NCBI GenBank assembly: GCA_910577785.1
Contig: CAJTNT010000002.1
Location: 52,094 to 116,093 of the forward strand
Direction of reading: 5' to 3'
Length of the DNA: 64,000 nucleotides
From: an uncultured Lachnospiraceae bacterium
GTDB taxonomy: Bacteria; Bacillota; Clostridia; Lachnospirales; Lachnospiraceae
Positions 1 through 9,400 of this stretch are shown here, one piece after another (position 1 is the first letter of the stretch; every line of letters begins with the position of its first letter). Made by a program: the position numbers and the translations under genes. Under the pieces are notes generated by a model, which was not told the origin of the DNA, ran no database searches, and worked only from the letters and a program-made list of their open reading frames with translations.

Positions 1-1559
1 GGCTGCTGGGCATGGTGCTGGTTCCTGTGCTGATGGGACGGCTGGAGGGCAATGCTGTGGTTTCTTCCCATCCTGTGATCTTCCTTGGCTCTGCCCTTTT
101 TGCATGGTTGACGGTTACGATTTCCTGCCTGCGTCCGGCAAGGCTGGCTGGTAAGGTTTCTCCTATGGAAGCTCTGCGGATGAGTGATGCCGCCATCACA
201 AGCAAGAAGAAAAGCAAACGTACCCGGAATGGAGCTTCCGTTACCGGTATGGCCTGGGCGAATCTGGGGCGGAACAAAAAACGGACAGTGACAGTGATCT
301 GTTCTCTGACCCTGGGGTTGGTTTTGCTCAGCTGTTTCTACGCTAAGGATGCTGCTTTTGACATGGAGAAATACCTGTCTGAGCTGACGATCAGTGACTT
401 CCAGCTGGATGATAGCAGCAGTACAGACTATATTGGCGGATATGACCCGCATGGTTCCACCCTGAATGCTGAGCTGGTGGCATCCGTGGAGGGATTGGCT
501 GGTTTGGAAGCCATTGGTCATCAATATTCTCATCAATTTGAACTGACACTGGATGACGAGACGGTGCAAAATATCGACGCCTTCTATACACAGGAAATGC
601 TGGATGATTGGGCAACTTACGATCCGTCTGGCCCTGCTCAGATAAAAAACGCCATGGAAACCCGTGAAGCGATCGGTGTACTGTACGGGATGGACGGTGT
701 CCCTCTGGATGCGATTACGCAGGATAGGTACTTGCTCTCCGGCAGCTATGATGCGGAAGAATTTGCCAGCGGCGACTATGTGTTGGCCATCGGGCCTGCC
801 ATAGATTCCGCAGACCCAGAGAGAAAAGCTGCCTTGCCTGTTCCTGCCGTTGGAAGCAGTATTGCGCTTGAAAATCGTACCTATACGGTAATGGCTATTG
901 TATATCCGCTGCAGGCTGTGGAGGAAGGAGCTTATGAAGGCGGTGTACAGAATCGGTATTGCATGAGCTTTATTATTCCTACTTCGGTATTCCGGCAGCA
1001 GTGGCCAGAGAATACGCTGCGGAGACTGTTTTTCCATGTGGATGATGAACATATTCCCGCAGCACAAGAGATGCTCGACGCGTATACCAAGACCATTGAC
1101 ACCAGTCTGCCCGTGACATCCCGCAAAACCATGACGGAGCAGTATGAGGCAGAAACACGGGCGTCGGCAGTCATGGGAAATACCATCAGCGTGATCATTG
1201 CTCTGGTGGGTGTGCTTAACTTTATCAATTCCATGGTCACGGCCATTGTTTCCCGCAAAAAGGAGTTTGCCATGATTCAGTCCGTGGGCATGACTAAGGG
1301 CCAGTTGCGGAAGATGCTGATTTGTGAGGGGCTGGATTACGCAGCGATTACGCTGATCGTTTCTTATATTGTCAGCGCTCTGGCTGTTGGGATCGGTGTC
1401 CGCGCCATGACAGCCAATGAGTTCAGCACGTTTCATTTTACGCTGATGCCGCTGATGATTTGTACCCCTATCCTTCTGGCTTTTGCGGTGCTTATCCCGT
1501 TTCTCTGTTTCAGGAATTTGGAAAAGCAGAGCATTGTTGAGCGATTAAGGACAGAATAA
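1..1559 (+). CDS. FtsX-family ABC transporter permease, 5' end outside window
   Basis: The reading frame is open from the left edge (codons begin at base 3), so the N-terminus is missing. The visible part has a membrane segment (bases 75-135), a Lys/Arg-rich cytoplasmic linker (bases 190-290), a second membrane segment starting near base 295, an extracytoplasmic domain of about 280 residues, and a C-terminal FtsX block of three membrane helices with the motif KEFAMIQSVGMTKGQLRKML at about bases 1258-1320. That block is typical of MacB/BceB-like permeases, which act with a separate ATPase in peptide export, antimicrobial-peptide resistance or lipoprotein handling. The ATPase would be expected upstream, outside the window. 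The substrate cannot be told. A palindromic terminator follows 100 bases after the stop. Confidence 0.85.
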   Translation, partial: LLGMVLVPVLMGRLEGNAVVSSHPVIFLGSALFAWLTVTISCLRPARLAGKVSPMEALRMSDAAITSKKKSKRTRNGASVTGMAWANLGRNKKRTVTVICSLTLGLVLLSCFYAKDAAFDMEKYLSELTISDFQLDDSSSTDYIGGYDPHGSTLNAELVASVEGLAGLEAIGHQYSHQFELTLDDETVQNIDAFYTQEMLDDWATYDPSGPAQIKNAMETREAIGVLYGMDGVPLDAITQDRYLLSGSYDAEEFASGDYVLAIGPAIDSADPERKAALPVPAVGSSIALENRTYTVMAIVYPLQAVEEGAYEGGVQNRYCMSFIIPTSVFRQQWPENTLRRLFFHVDDEHIPAAQEMLDAYTKTIDTSLPVTSRKTMTEQYEAETRASAVMGNTISVIIALVGVLNFINSMVTAIVSRKKEFAMIQSVGMTKGQLRKMLICEGLDYAAITLIVSYIVSALAVGIGVRAMTANEFSTFHFTLMPLMICTPILLAFAVLIPFLCFRNLEKQSIVERLRTE

Positions 1560-1658
1560 ATAAATTCTCCTGCTGAAAGCGCCATTTAAACGCATTAAGT
1601 TGAACTCTGCAAATGAAATCATTATATACAGAAATATGTTTTGCTTCGTGTATCAGCG

Positions 1659-1690
1659 AAAAAAAAGACAGCATATGCTGTCTTTTTTTT
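1659..1690. terminator. Bidirectional intrinsic terminator
   Basis: A perfect 32-base palindrome: eight A, then GACAGCATATGCTGTC, then eight T. It has a U-run on either strand, so it can end the permease transcript from the left and anything reading leftward from the recombinase remnant. Confidence 0.9.
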
Positions 1691-1781
1691 ACGCTCTTTT
1701 CCAGTCAGCAAAATAAATAGTCGGGTGCTTCAACTGTTTCGCTTACAAGGACAGGCTCAATTGCTTTTTTCTTTATTCCTT

Positions 1782-2183
1782 TCAAATGAGAGTCTCTTTT
1801 GACTGATTTGCAATATCCTGTATCGCACGAAATTCATCTTTACTGATTTCTCCCTGTTCGTACTGTTCCATTGTGTTGATCCAAGCCATTGTCTTGCACT
1901 GTGTAATATCAGCAATTTGCCTCGCGTACTTTTGAATCTTCTGTTTATATGCTGAATTTGTTATGTAGTGTTTATTCACATAGTCTTTCAACTGAAGGCA
2001 GATCGCTTTTAAAATATCTTCTTCTCGGACATACATCCTGGTACATCTATCAGCACCCAAGCGATTCTTGGTGATGCAATGGAAGAAAAAGAGAACCCTG
2101 CCGCCGTTGTGAACAGTATCCTGGCCATCTGATTTTGCAGACACGGTGCGGACATTAGGCCGAAAAAGCGCCCCTGCGGACAC
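1782..2183 (-). pseudogene. C-terminal remnant of a large serine recombinase
   Basis: The 133-codon frame carries HCITKNRLGADRC, then REEDILKAICLQLKDYVN and a coiled-coil ending EQYEQGEISKDEFRAIQDIA. These match the post-zinc-ribbon region and C-terminal coiled coil of large serine recombinases (TndX/TnpX type) of Clostridia integrative elements. The N-terminal catalytic serine domain and the Cys-rich recombinase domain are absent, and the upstream part (about 2090-2183) does not look like family sequence. On the same strand, just past the stop (about 1692-1800), another frame reads plausibly as protein (ending PDYFADWKRA), which suggests further decay. It probably marks a lost element inserted beside tRNA-Lys. 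Family assignment is from motif memory only. Confidence 0.6.
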
Positions 2184-2194
2184 GGTGCGGACAT
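2136..2194. repeat. 20-bp direct repeat near the recombinase remnant
   Basis: The sequence TGCRGACACGGTGCGGACAT occurs at 2136-2155 and again at 2175-2194 with one mismatch, 39 bp apart. It sits between the recombinase remnant and tRNA-Lys. It could be a scar of repeated integration and excision or part of an attachment region; this is inference. Confidence 0.6.
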
Positions 2195-2232
2195 CTAAAA
2201 GCGCCTACTTCTGCCTACTGCCGCTTACACGC

Positions 2233-2276
2233 AAAAATAGCGGGAATCCCTGATTTTACTGGGGTTCCCGCTATTC
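2233..2276 (-). terminator. Intrinsic terminator after tRNA-Lys
   Basis: Read on the minus strand, AATAGCGGGAACCCC and GGGATTCCCGCTATT pair around a short A/T-rich loop and are followed by a T-run. It lies directly downstream of the minus-strand tRNA gene. Confidence 0.85.
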
Positions 2277-2284
2277 TAGGTTCA

Positions 2285-2357
2285 TGAGACATCGGGGATT
2301 CGAACCCCGGACAACTTGATTAAAAGTCAAGTGCTCTACCAACTGAGCTAATATCCC
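2285..2357 (-). tRNA. tRNA-Lys (anticodon UUU)
   Basis: The minus strand folds as a 73-base tRNA. The acceptor stem GGGATAT pairs with ATGTCTC (two G-U pairs), the D-loop reads AGCTCAGTTGGTAGAGC, and the anticodon stem CTTGA/TCAAG encloses CTTTTAA, giving anticodon TTT. The T arm is CCGGGGTTCGAATCCCCG with discriminator base A. CCA is not encoded. The adjacent recombinase remnant makes this a plausible integration site. Confidence 0.97.
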
Positions 2358-2444
2358 ACTTTATCTGCCCATGGCTGTTACTTATGGACGAATGATATTC
2401 TAGCATATCCTGGCAGAAAAGTCAATCTAAAATTTGAAATATGC

Positions 2445-3032
2445 CTATCTCAGGTTTGCACGGATAAGCTGCGCTTGGATTTTGGGACCGATCATGATCG
2501 CAAGAAGCATTTTGATCAAATCGCCCGGAATAAAGGGAATTACCCCTGCCCAAAGCGCGGCTTTCCAATCCATGCCAGCCTGATATGCTAGCCAAGCTGT
2601 TCCCATTGCATAACAGAAGATTGTCCCAGCGACCATGCCAGCCAGGCAGAGAAAGCGCTTGGAGGTGAACCTGTCAATGATTATCCCAGCGATAACCGCC
2701 ATGGGGATAAAGCCAATCAGATATCCTCCTGTAGGGCCAAACAGTTTTTCGGGGCCGCTTGTAAAGCCGGAGAAGACTGGAATCCCAATAAGGCCAATGA
2801 GCAGGTAAATCAAATAGCTGATGGTTCCTTCCTTCATGCCCAGGATGTAAAGGGCAAAATAAATGGCGAGGTTTGTCAGTGAAATTGGCACGGGGCCAAT
2901 GGGGATGGAAAATGGCGCCAGGATACAGGTGACGGCAGACATTATGCCGATGGCCGCAATCTGATGTACAGAGAAGCCGTGCCTGGGGGATACGGTTTTG
3001 TTGGGCTGCATTGTTGGTTCATTCATAATCAT
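2445..3032 (-). CDS. bioY: Biotin ECF transporter substrate-binding subunit BioY
   Basis: The 195-residue membrane protein has about six hydrophobic segments. It carries the BioY signatures PIGPVPISLTNL near residue 45 and FGPTGGYLIGF near residue 100, and a C-terminal helix with PGDLIKMLLA. BioY is the membrane S component that binds biotin and works with the shared EcfA/EcfT module, or alone in some bacteria; no ecf genes are nearby. Start: AGGAGG at 3037-3042 lies only 4 bases before the first ATG (3032) and 10 bases before a second in-frame ATG at 3026, so either is possible. The promoter carries a BirA-like operator, so repression by biotinyl-AMP-loaded BirA is expected. Confidence 0.95.
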   Translation of the reverse strand: MIMNEPTMQPNKTVSPRHGFSVHQIAAIGIMSAVTCILAPFSIPIGPVPISLTNLAIYFALYILGMKEGTISYLIYLLIGLIGIPVFSGFTSGPEKLFGPTGGYLIGFIPMAVIAGIIIDRFTSKRFLCLAGMVAGTIFCYAMGTAWLAYQAGMDWKAALWAGVIPFIPGDLIKMLLAIMIGPKIQAQLIRANLR

Positions 3033-3087
3033 ACGTCCTCCTAAATCATAATATTACGAAAAAGTGCTGCACTCTGTCCTGTAGACT

Positions 3088-3140
3088 ATTATAGAAAGTT
3101 TTGACGCAATTGTCAACTAAAAAATATAATTAGTTTACAA
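3088..3140 (-). promoter_or_regulatory. bioY promoter with BirA-type operator
   Basis: On the minus strand there is a consensus sigma-A promoter: TTGACA (3111-3116), a 17-base spacer, and TATAAT (3088-3093). Overlapping the -35 box is a dyad, TTGTCAAC (3110-3117), 15 bases, GTTTACAA (3133-3140). This matches the known Firmicutes BirA operator pattern of GTTAACAA-like half-sites about 15 bases apart. Confidence 0.85.
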
Positions 3141-3412
3141 TTGATGCTGGCAGGGTTACAATTCGCACCCCTGCCAGTTGCCATAATGCTTTTGCTAAAT
3201 CTGGGCGTGAGTAGTAACTGACAGGGATGCTGTTTACGGGACAGGAATAAAAGGTATAGGAATCGCAGAGTGTATTGGAATTGCCTATTTTTTTATTGTT
3301 TTTGCCGTTTTTCAAACCTATTAAAATAGTATAATAAAAATAACTATATATAAATTTCAGTGGTTTGTGGCAGGCCTACAAACATGGAAAAGAAGGGAAG
3401 GAGAAGGAAATT

Positions 3413-6400
3413 ATGCTGGCGAAAAGAAACTTATTTTGCAGGCGGAAGGCAAAGGCGTTGCTGGCAGTGATTCTGTCCATGGCTGCGGCGGCAGGGGGGC
3501 TGGCGTTTGTTCCAGGGACGGCCGAGGCGGCAGGTATCACAATACAGACAAAAGAGAATGCCTTACAGTCAAAAGAAAATGCCATGCAGAGAGAAGAAAA
3601 TGCCGTGCAGACAGAAGAAAATGCCGTGCAGACAGAAGAAAATGCCGTGCAGACAGAAGAAAATGCGTTGCAGGTAAAAGAAAATGCATCACAGGTAAGG
3701 GCTTTCCAGGACAGTCCGTTTCAGCATCCCGGGCTGCTCCATACGGAGGAAGGCTTTGCAAAAATGAAAGAGAATATTGACAATTATGTTTCTCCGAACA
3801 AGGAGACATGGGATCAGCTGTATGGGAGCACCTATTCTAATCCCAATTGGAACCCGCGTCCCTTGGAATATGTGACACGGGGCGGCCGTGACAGCATTAA
3901 CCAACTGCGCATTGATGTCCGCAGGGCTTACCAGAATGCTTTGGTTTGGAAAATCAGCGGGAGCGCTGAGCACGGAGCGGCGGCTTGTAGGATTATCAAT
4001 GCCTGGTCTTCGGTTATGAAAGGCCTGGGAGGAAATGCAGACCGTTTCCTGGCTGCAGGGCTGCAGGGTTACGAGCTGGCAAATATTGGGGAGATTATGC
4101 GCGGGCATCCTGATTTTGATACAGAGGGCTTACAGAATCTCCTGCTGAATATTTTTTATCCCATGAATGATGACTTCCTGTTACACCATAATGGCGCTTA
4201 TATTGGTAACTATTGGGCAAACTGGGAGTTGGCCAGCCTGGCTTCGATGATTTCCATTGGCGTATACTGTGACCGGGAGGACATTTATAAGCAGGCCTTG
4301 GATTATGTGAGGGCAGGCAAGGGCAATGGCTCAATTTACCATATGATGCCTTATGTATTTGAGGAAGAAGGCCTGGCGCAGTGGCAGGAGACTACCCGCG
4401 ATCAGGGGCACACAACGCTGGGCGTGGCGCTTTGCGGCGTAATCTGCGAGACGGCCTGGAACCAGGGCGATGATCTATATCGGCTGTCGGATAACCGTTT
4501 CCGAAAGGCTGTGGAGTATATTGTAAAGTACAACAGCCTGGGGGAAGAGGTATTGTCAGCTCCTTATGAGTGGCGGAAGGGAAGGGAGGGCAAAGGGGAA
4601 TGGCATCCGGCAATCAGCGGCGCTTCCCGTGGGAGCTGGCGTCCCGTCTACATGCAGATGTACAATCATTACGTCAACCGCATGGGCCTGGAAATGCCAA
4701 ATGTCAAGAAGATGATGGACAGTGCAGACGGTGTATATATAGAGGGTGTTGCAGGCAACAGTTTGGATGAATTGGGCTGGTATACCCTGACCTATGCTAA
4801 TCTCAGCGAGCCGATGGAGGATATGCCTGTGGAAGGTGAACTGTCTGACGGCGTTTACCGGATTCTGTCTTCATCCAGCGGGAAGTCTCTGGTGCCTGAT
4901 GCGGGAGACGGCTTGGCGTCGGCGGATAAGGGCGCCCGCACGGAGGAATGGTGGATGCTGAAAAATAGGGGAGATGGCGAGTACACAGTTACCAATATAG
5001 CCACAGGAAAGGCGATGCAGATTAATGACGAGGGGACTGCTGAAATGGGGGGGAATGTATATCGTAAATATTATGCCTATGGAACCCAGATTGGCACAGG
5101 AGAGCCAAATGGGTCGCTGTCCCAGAGTTTTGCATTTTTAAAAGAGAATTACGGCGCATTTCGGATTGTCCCATCCCTGAATTACCTGGTGCTGGCGCTG
5201 GAAAATAACAGTATAGAGGATAATGCCAGGATTGTCCAATGGAGGAACGATGCCTGGGGCGCTTATTGGAATGAAAATAATCCAGGGCAGCGCTGGGTGC
5301 TGGAAAAGGCCACCGAAGCAGAGTTTGGATTTAACTTTGATAACGAGGATACGGGCTTTGAGGCCGCTTACGCCAAGGCAGCCGGAAGCCATACGCTGGC
5401 GGCGCACGGGAAAGGGAAGGCATTGTCGCTGAACGGAAGTACGGATTTCCTGGCCGTAAAGGCCAAGGCGCAGAGAGGCATCTTGGCGGGAGAAAAGCGT
5501 GTGACTATTTCTTTTGAGGTCAAACCGGAGCAATCTGCCCTGGGCGGAAACTGGGTGTTCTATGCCGCGCCCAACGGGGAAAGCCAGGCGGAGGAAGGGG
5601 CATCTTATTTGGGGGTTTGCGAGAAAAATGGTACAATGATAGTGGAACGACGTAAAGATGGCATAGAAACAGAGGCTGTCCGTGCAGCGCTGCCGTATTT
5701 GCCGGTTCCAGGGGCTGCGGATCGCGGGGCGGCTGGATGGTATCAGGTATCCGTAGTCTTTGCGGAAACAGAGACTGTCTTATACATAAATGGCGAAGAG
5801 ATGGCTAGAGGGGCAAGCGCTTTTTCCCTTACGGATATCCTTGGGGAGGGAGGCGTGTTCCAGATTGGAAAGGCAAATCTGGGAAATGGCGGATATTATT
5901 ATAAAGGCCTGATTGACAATTTTAAAATAGCGGGCCATGCCATGACGGCAGGCGAGGCGCTTTTGGCAGCGGCAGGCTATGCCAAGACAAGCCTTCCGGA
6001 AGTATTGGCGGATTTTACCTTTGACGATGTGGAAGCTGGGCTAAGGGGCGGGGCAGCCGTGGCCAGGGGGGTGTACAGCCTCCAGGAGCATGACGGCGGC
6101 AAGGCGCTGTATCTGAACGGCTTCCGTGATTTCCTGAAAGTGACGGGAAAAGATGGAAAGGCACTGATTCCAGGAGGGCTGGTGAAAGAGCTGACCATTT
6201 CCCTCCAAGCCCGCCAGGACGGAGGAACCGGATGGGTGTTTTATGCCGCGCCGGACGGCGGTTTCCAGAATGTTTCCTATGAACGTTATCTGGGGGTTTT
6301 GGAGAATAATGGCGTCATTACTGCGCAGCGTTTTGCCAACCAGGGAGAACGGCTGCCTTCTGCGGAGGCTGCCAGCCGGGCGCACCAGTGGCATTACCTG

Positions 6401-9400
6401 ACAGTAGTAATGACAGAAGACGAGATTATTCTCTATGACAACGGGGAAGAGACGGCCCGGGCAGAAAATGATGTGCCGCTGGCGGAGATTCTGGGCGGCG
6501 ACAGCATCCTGCAGATTGGCAAGGCCAATTGGGGGACAGGGGAATATTTTCAGGGCCTGATTGACAATTATAAAATCTATTCCCGGGCATGGACGGAAGC
6601 GGAAATCCGCACAGAGGCATTAAAATATGTAGATAAAAGTGAACTGCAGTCGGTAGTCGATGGCTTACAGGCAGGGGAAAAGGGTATTTATAGCCAGGAA
6701 TGCTGGGATGCCTATACGGCTGCTGTCAGCCATGCACAGGGACTCCTGGCAGGCAGCGGCGCATTGCAGCCAGCCGTGGATGAAGCGGCAGATGCCCTGA
6801 AGGATTTACAGGCCTGGATGCGCCTGGAGGAAGCTTTATATGACGCTGTCCCAGAGTCTCAGGAGGCGGCCTATACGCAGAAGAGCTGGGAAGCTTATGC
6901 AGGGTTCTTAGTGAATGGCAGAAAGCTTCAGCAGGAGGGAAAAGCCGGGCGTGAGGAGGTATCCCAGGCGGCACGGGATCTGCGTGCCGCACAGGCCGCG
7001 CTGCTGGAGAAATCGGCAGCCATTGCCGATGCTATAGCCAAGATAGACGCTATTGGTCAGGTAGAACTGACCATAGAATGCAGCCGCAGGGTGATTGCGG
7101 CCAGGCAGGCCTGTGCGCTGTTAAGGGAAGGGGAATGGAAAGGAGTGACAAACCTTGCGCTTCTGGAAGCAGCGGAGGAGGTTATGAGGGATTATCTGGC
7201 GGATTTTACGTTTGACGACCAGGAAGAGGGGCTTATGGGCGGCCAGGCAGTGGCGGGAGGTTCCTGTTCCGTCCAGAAGAAAGCTTTATTCCTTGACGGC
7301 AGCGCAGACAATTGGCTGCATGTGAAAAAGGCAGATGGCGGCAGCCTGCTGGCAGGGCGCAGTCAATTGACGGTTTCTTTTGCGGCAAAGCCAGAGTCTG
7401 ACCTGGCCAATTGGTTTTTCTTTGCCGCTCCGAATGGAAATGCCCAGAATGTAAATTTTGAGACTTATCTGGGCGCATTTGAGAACAATGGGAACATAAC
7501 CGCAGAACGCTATAAGAACCAGGGAGCCCGTCCGTTAGCTGCAGAAGGCAAGATAGATACTTCGGATTGGAGCCATATTGCCTTGGTATATACTGAAGCA
7601 GAGACAATCCTCTATATCAATGGCGAAGAAGCCAGCCGGACAGAGAGCCAGATAGCCCTGCTGGATATTTTTGGGGCAGAGGGAATCTTACAGATTGGCA
7701 AGGCCAACTGGGGAAGCGGCGAGTATTATAGAGGCTGGCTGGATGATTTCAAAATTTTAGGCGTTGCCTTGGATGCGGAAGCAATCCGTATGCAAGCGGC
7801 GGCCTTCCAAGATAAAATTTCCATGGAAAGGCAGGCAGAAGCCGTCATGGAGAAAATCAATGCCATTGGCGAGGTATCCGTACTGGAAGGCTGCCGTAAG
7901 CGGATCCAGGAGGCACGGGCAGCGTATGACGCATTGGGCGACGCGGCAAAAGCATTTGTGGAAAATGAGGCTTTGCTGACAGCAGCAGAAGCCGCATATC
8001 GGCAACTGGCGGCTGAACATAACCGGCTTCTGGCAAGATTCAGCCTGCACAATGCTGAATTTGGCCTAAAGGGCTATGGCGCGGTTGCTGCCATACAGGG
8101 CGAGGCTGTTTTTGCAGAAGATGAAGAGCGGGGCAGCGTCCTGTCGCTGGATGGCGCAGGGAAGGCCTGGCTGTCCGTAACCAAGGAAGACGGTACGCCG
8201 CTTCTGGGAGAGGAAGATGAATTGACGGTTTCCTATTACAGCAAGGCAGGCAGGAAAGAGACGAACTGGCCATTTTATGCCGCGCCCCACGGCGATGCCC
8301 AAAACGGGAAGCCGGAATGCTACATAGGGATCCTGGAAAATGGCGGCAAAGCAACCGCCGAGCGTTTCCTCAATGGAAGGCAGCCCAGCGCCGTAGCAGA
8401 GTATGCATCTGGCTGGAACCATATTGTGGTGGTATATGAAGCGGAATGCACCAAGATTTATATAAATGGAAGCTTAAAGGCAATGGCAGAAAACAGCGGG
8501 AAACTCAGGGAAATCCTTGGCGGCGGCAGTATCCTGCAGATTGGCAAGGCCAATTGGGGAAGCGGTGAATTTTATCAGGGGCTGCTGGATGATTTTATGA
8601 TATACAATTATGCGCTGTGCGAAGAAGAAATCACAGCCCTGGAAACAGCAGAAATTCCTGACGCCCAAGCATTGGAGGCTGAGATAGCAGAAGCCCGCGC
8701 CCTGGCGGAAGAAGTCTATACAGAGGAAAGCTACAAGGCTTTGCAAGCGGCAATTCAGGCGGCAGAAAGAGCCATTGGCACAGCGGAAACCCCTCAGGAT
8801 GTGGAAACTGCCATACAGGCGCTGCAAACAGCGATAGATGCATTGGAAGAAAAAGAACCGGAAAAGCCGCAGCCAAGCCTGGATAAGAGCAGTCTGGAAA
8901 CAAAACTGGCGGAGGCCAGAGCGATAGAGCAGGGGAATTATACAGAGGAAAGCTATGCTGCCCTTCAGACGGCCATCCATACAGCCGAAGCGGCTATGGA
9001 AACCGTAAAGACAGAAGCCGAGGTCACTGCCGCCGTGCATGCCTTGCAGGCCTCAATGGATGCATTGGAAGAAAAAGAACCGGAAAAACCACAAGAACCA
9101 GAAAAACCACAAGAACCACAAGAACCAACCCCGGATAAAAAGTTAGTGCAAGCCATAAAAATAAATCCTCAAGCAGCGGTTCTTACCGTAGGGCAGAGCA
9201 TGTCCCTTGCCGTGGCCGTTTCCCCTGCGGATGCGGATAACCCGTCCTATGCGCTTACCAGCAGCAGCCCGGCCATAGCATCGGTTTCCGGGACGAAAGT
9301 AACTGCTAAAAAAGCAGGAACCGCCAGGATTATAGCGGCGGCGTCTGACGGCTCTGGCGTTACCGCTGAAGTGCGGGTAACCATACGCCTGAAAGCTGTA

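Noticed and set aside
3130..3315. 61-codon minus-strand ORF upstream of bioY
   Set aside because: Its end overlaps the BirA operator and bioY promoter region, and there is no ribosome site.
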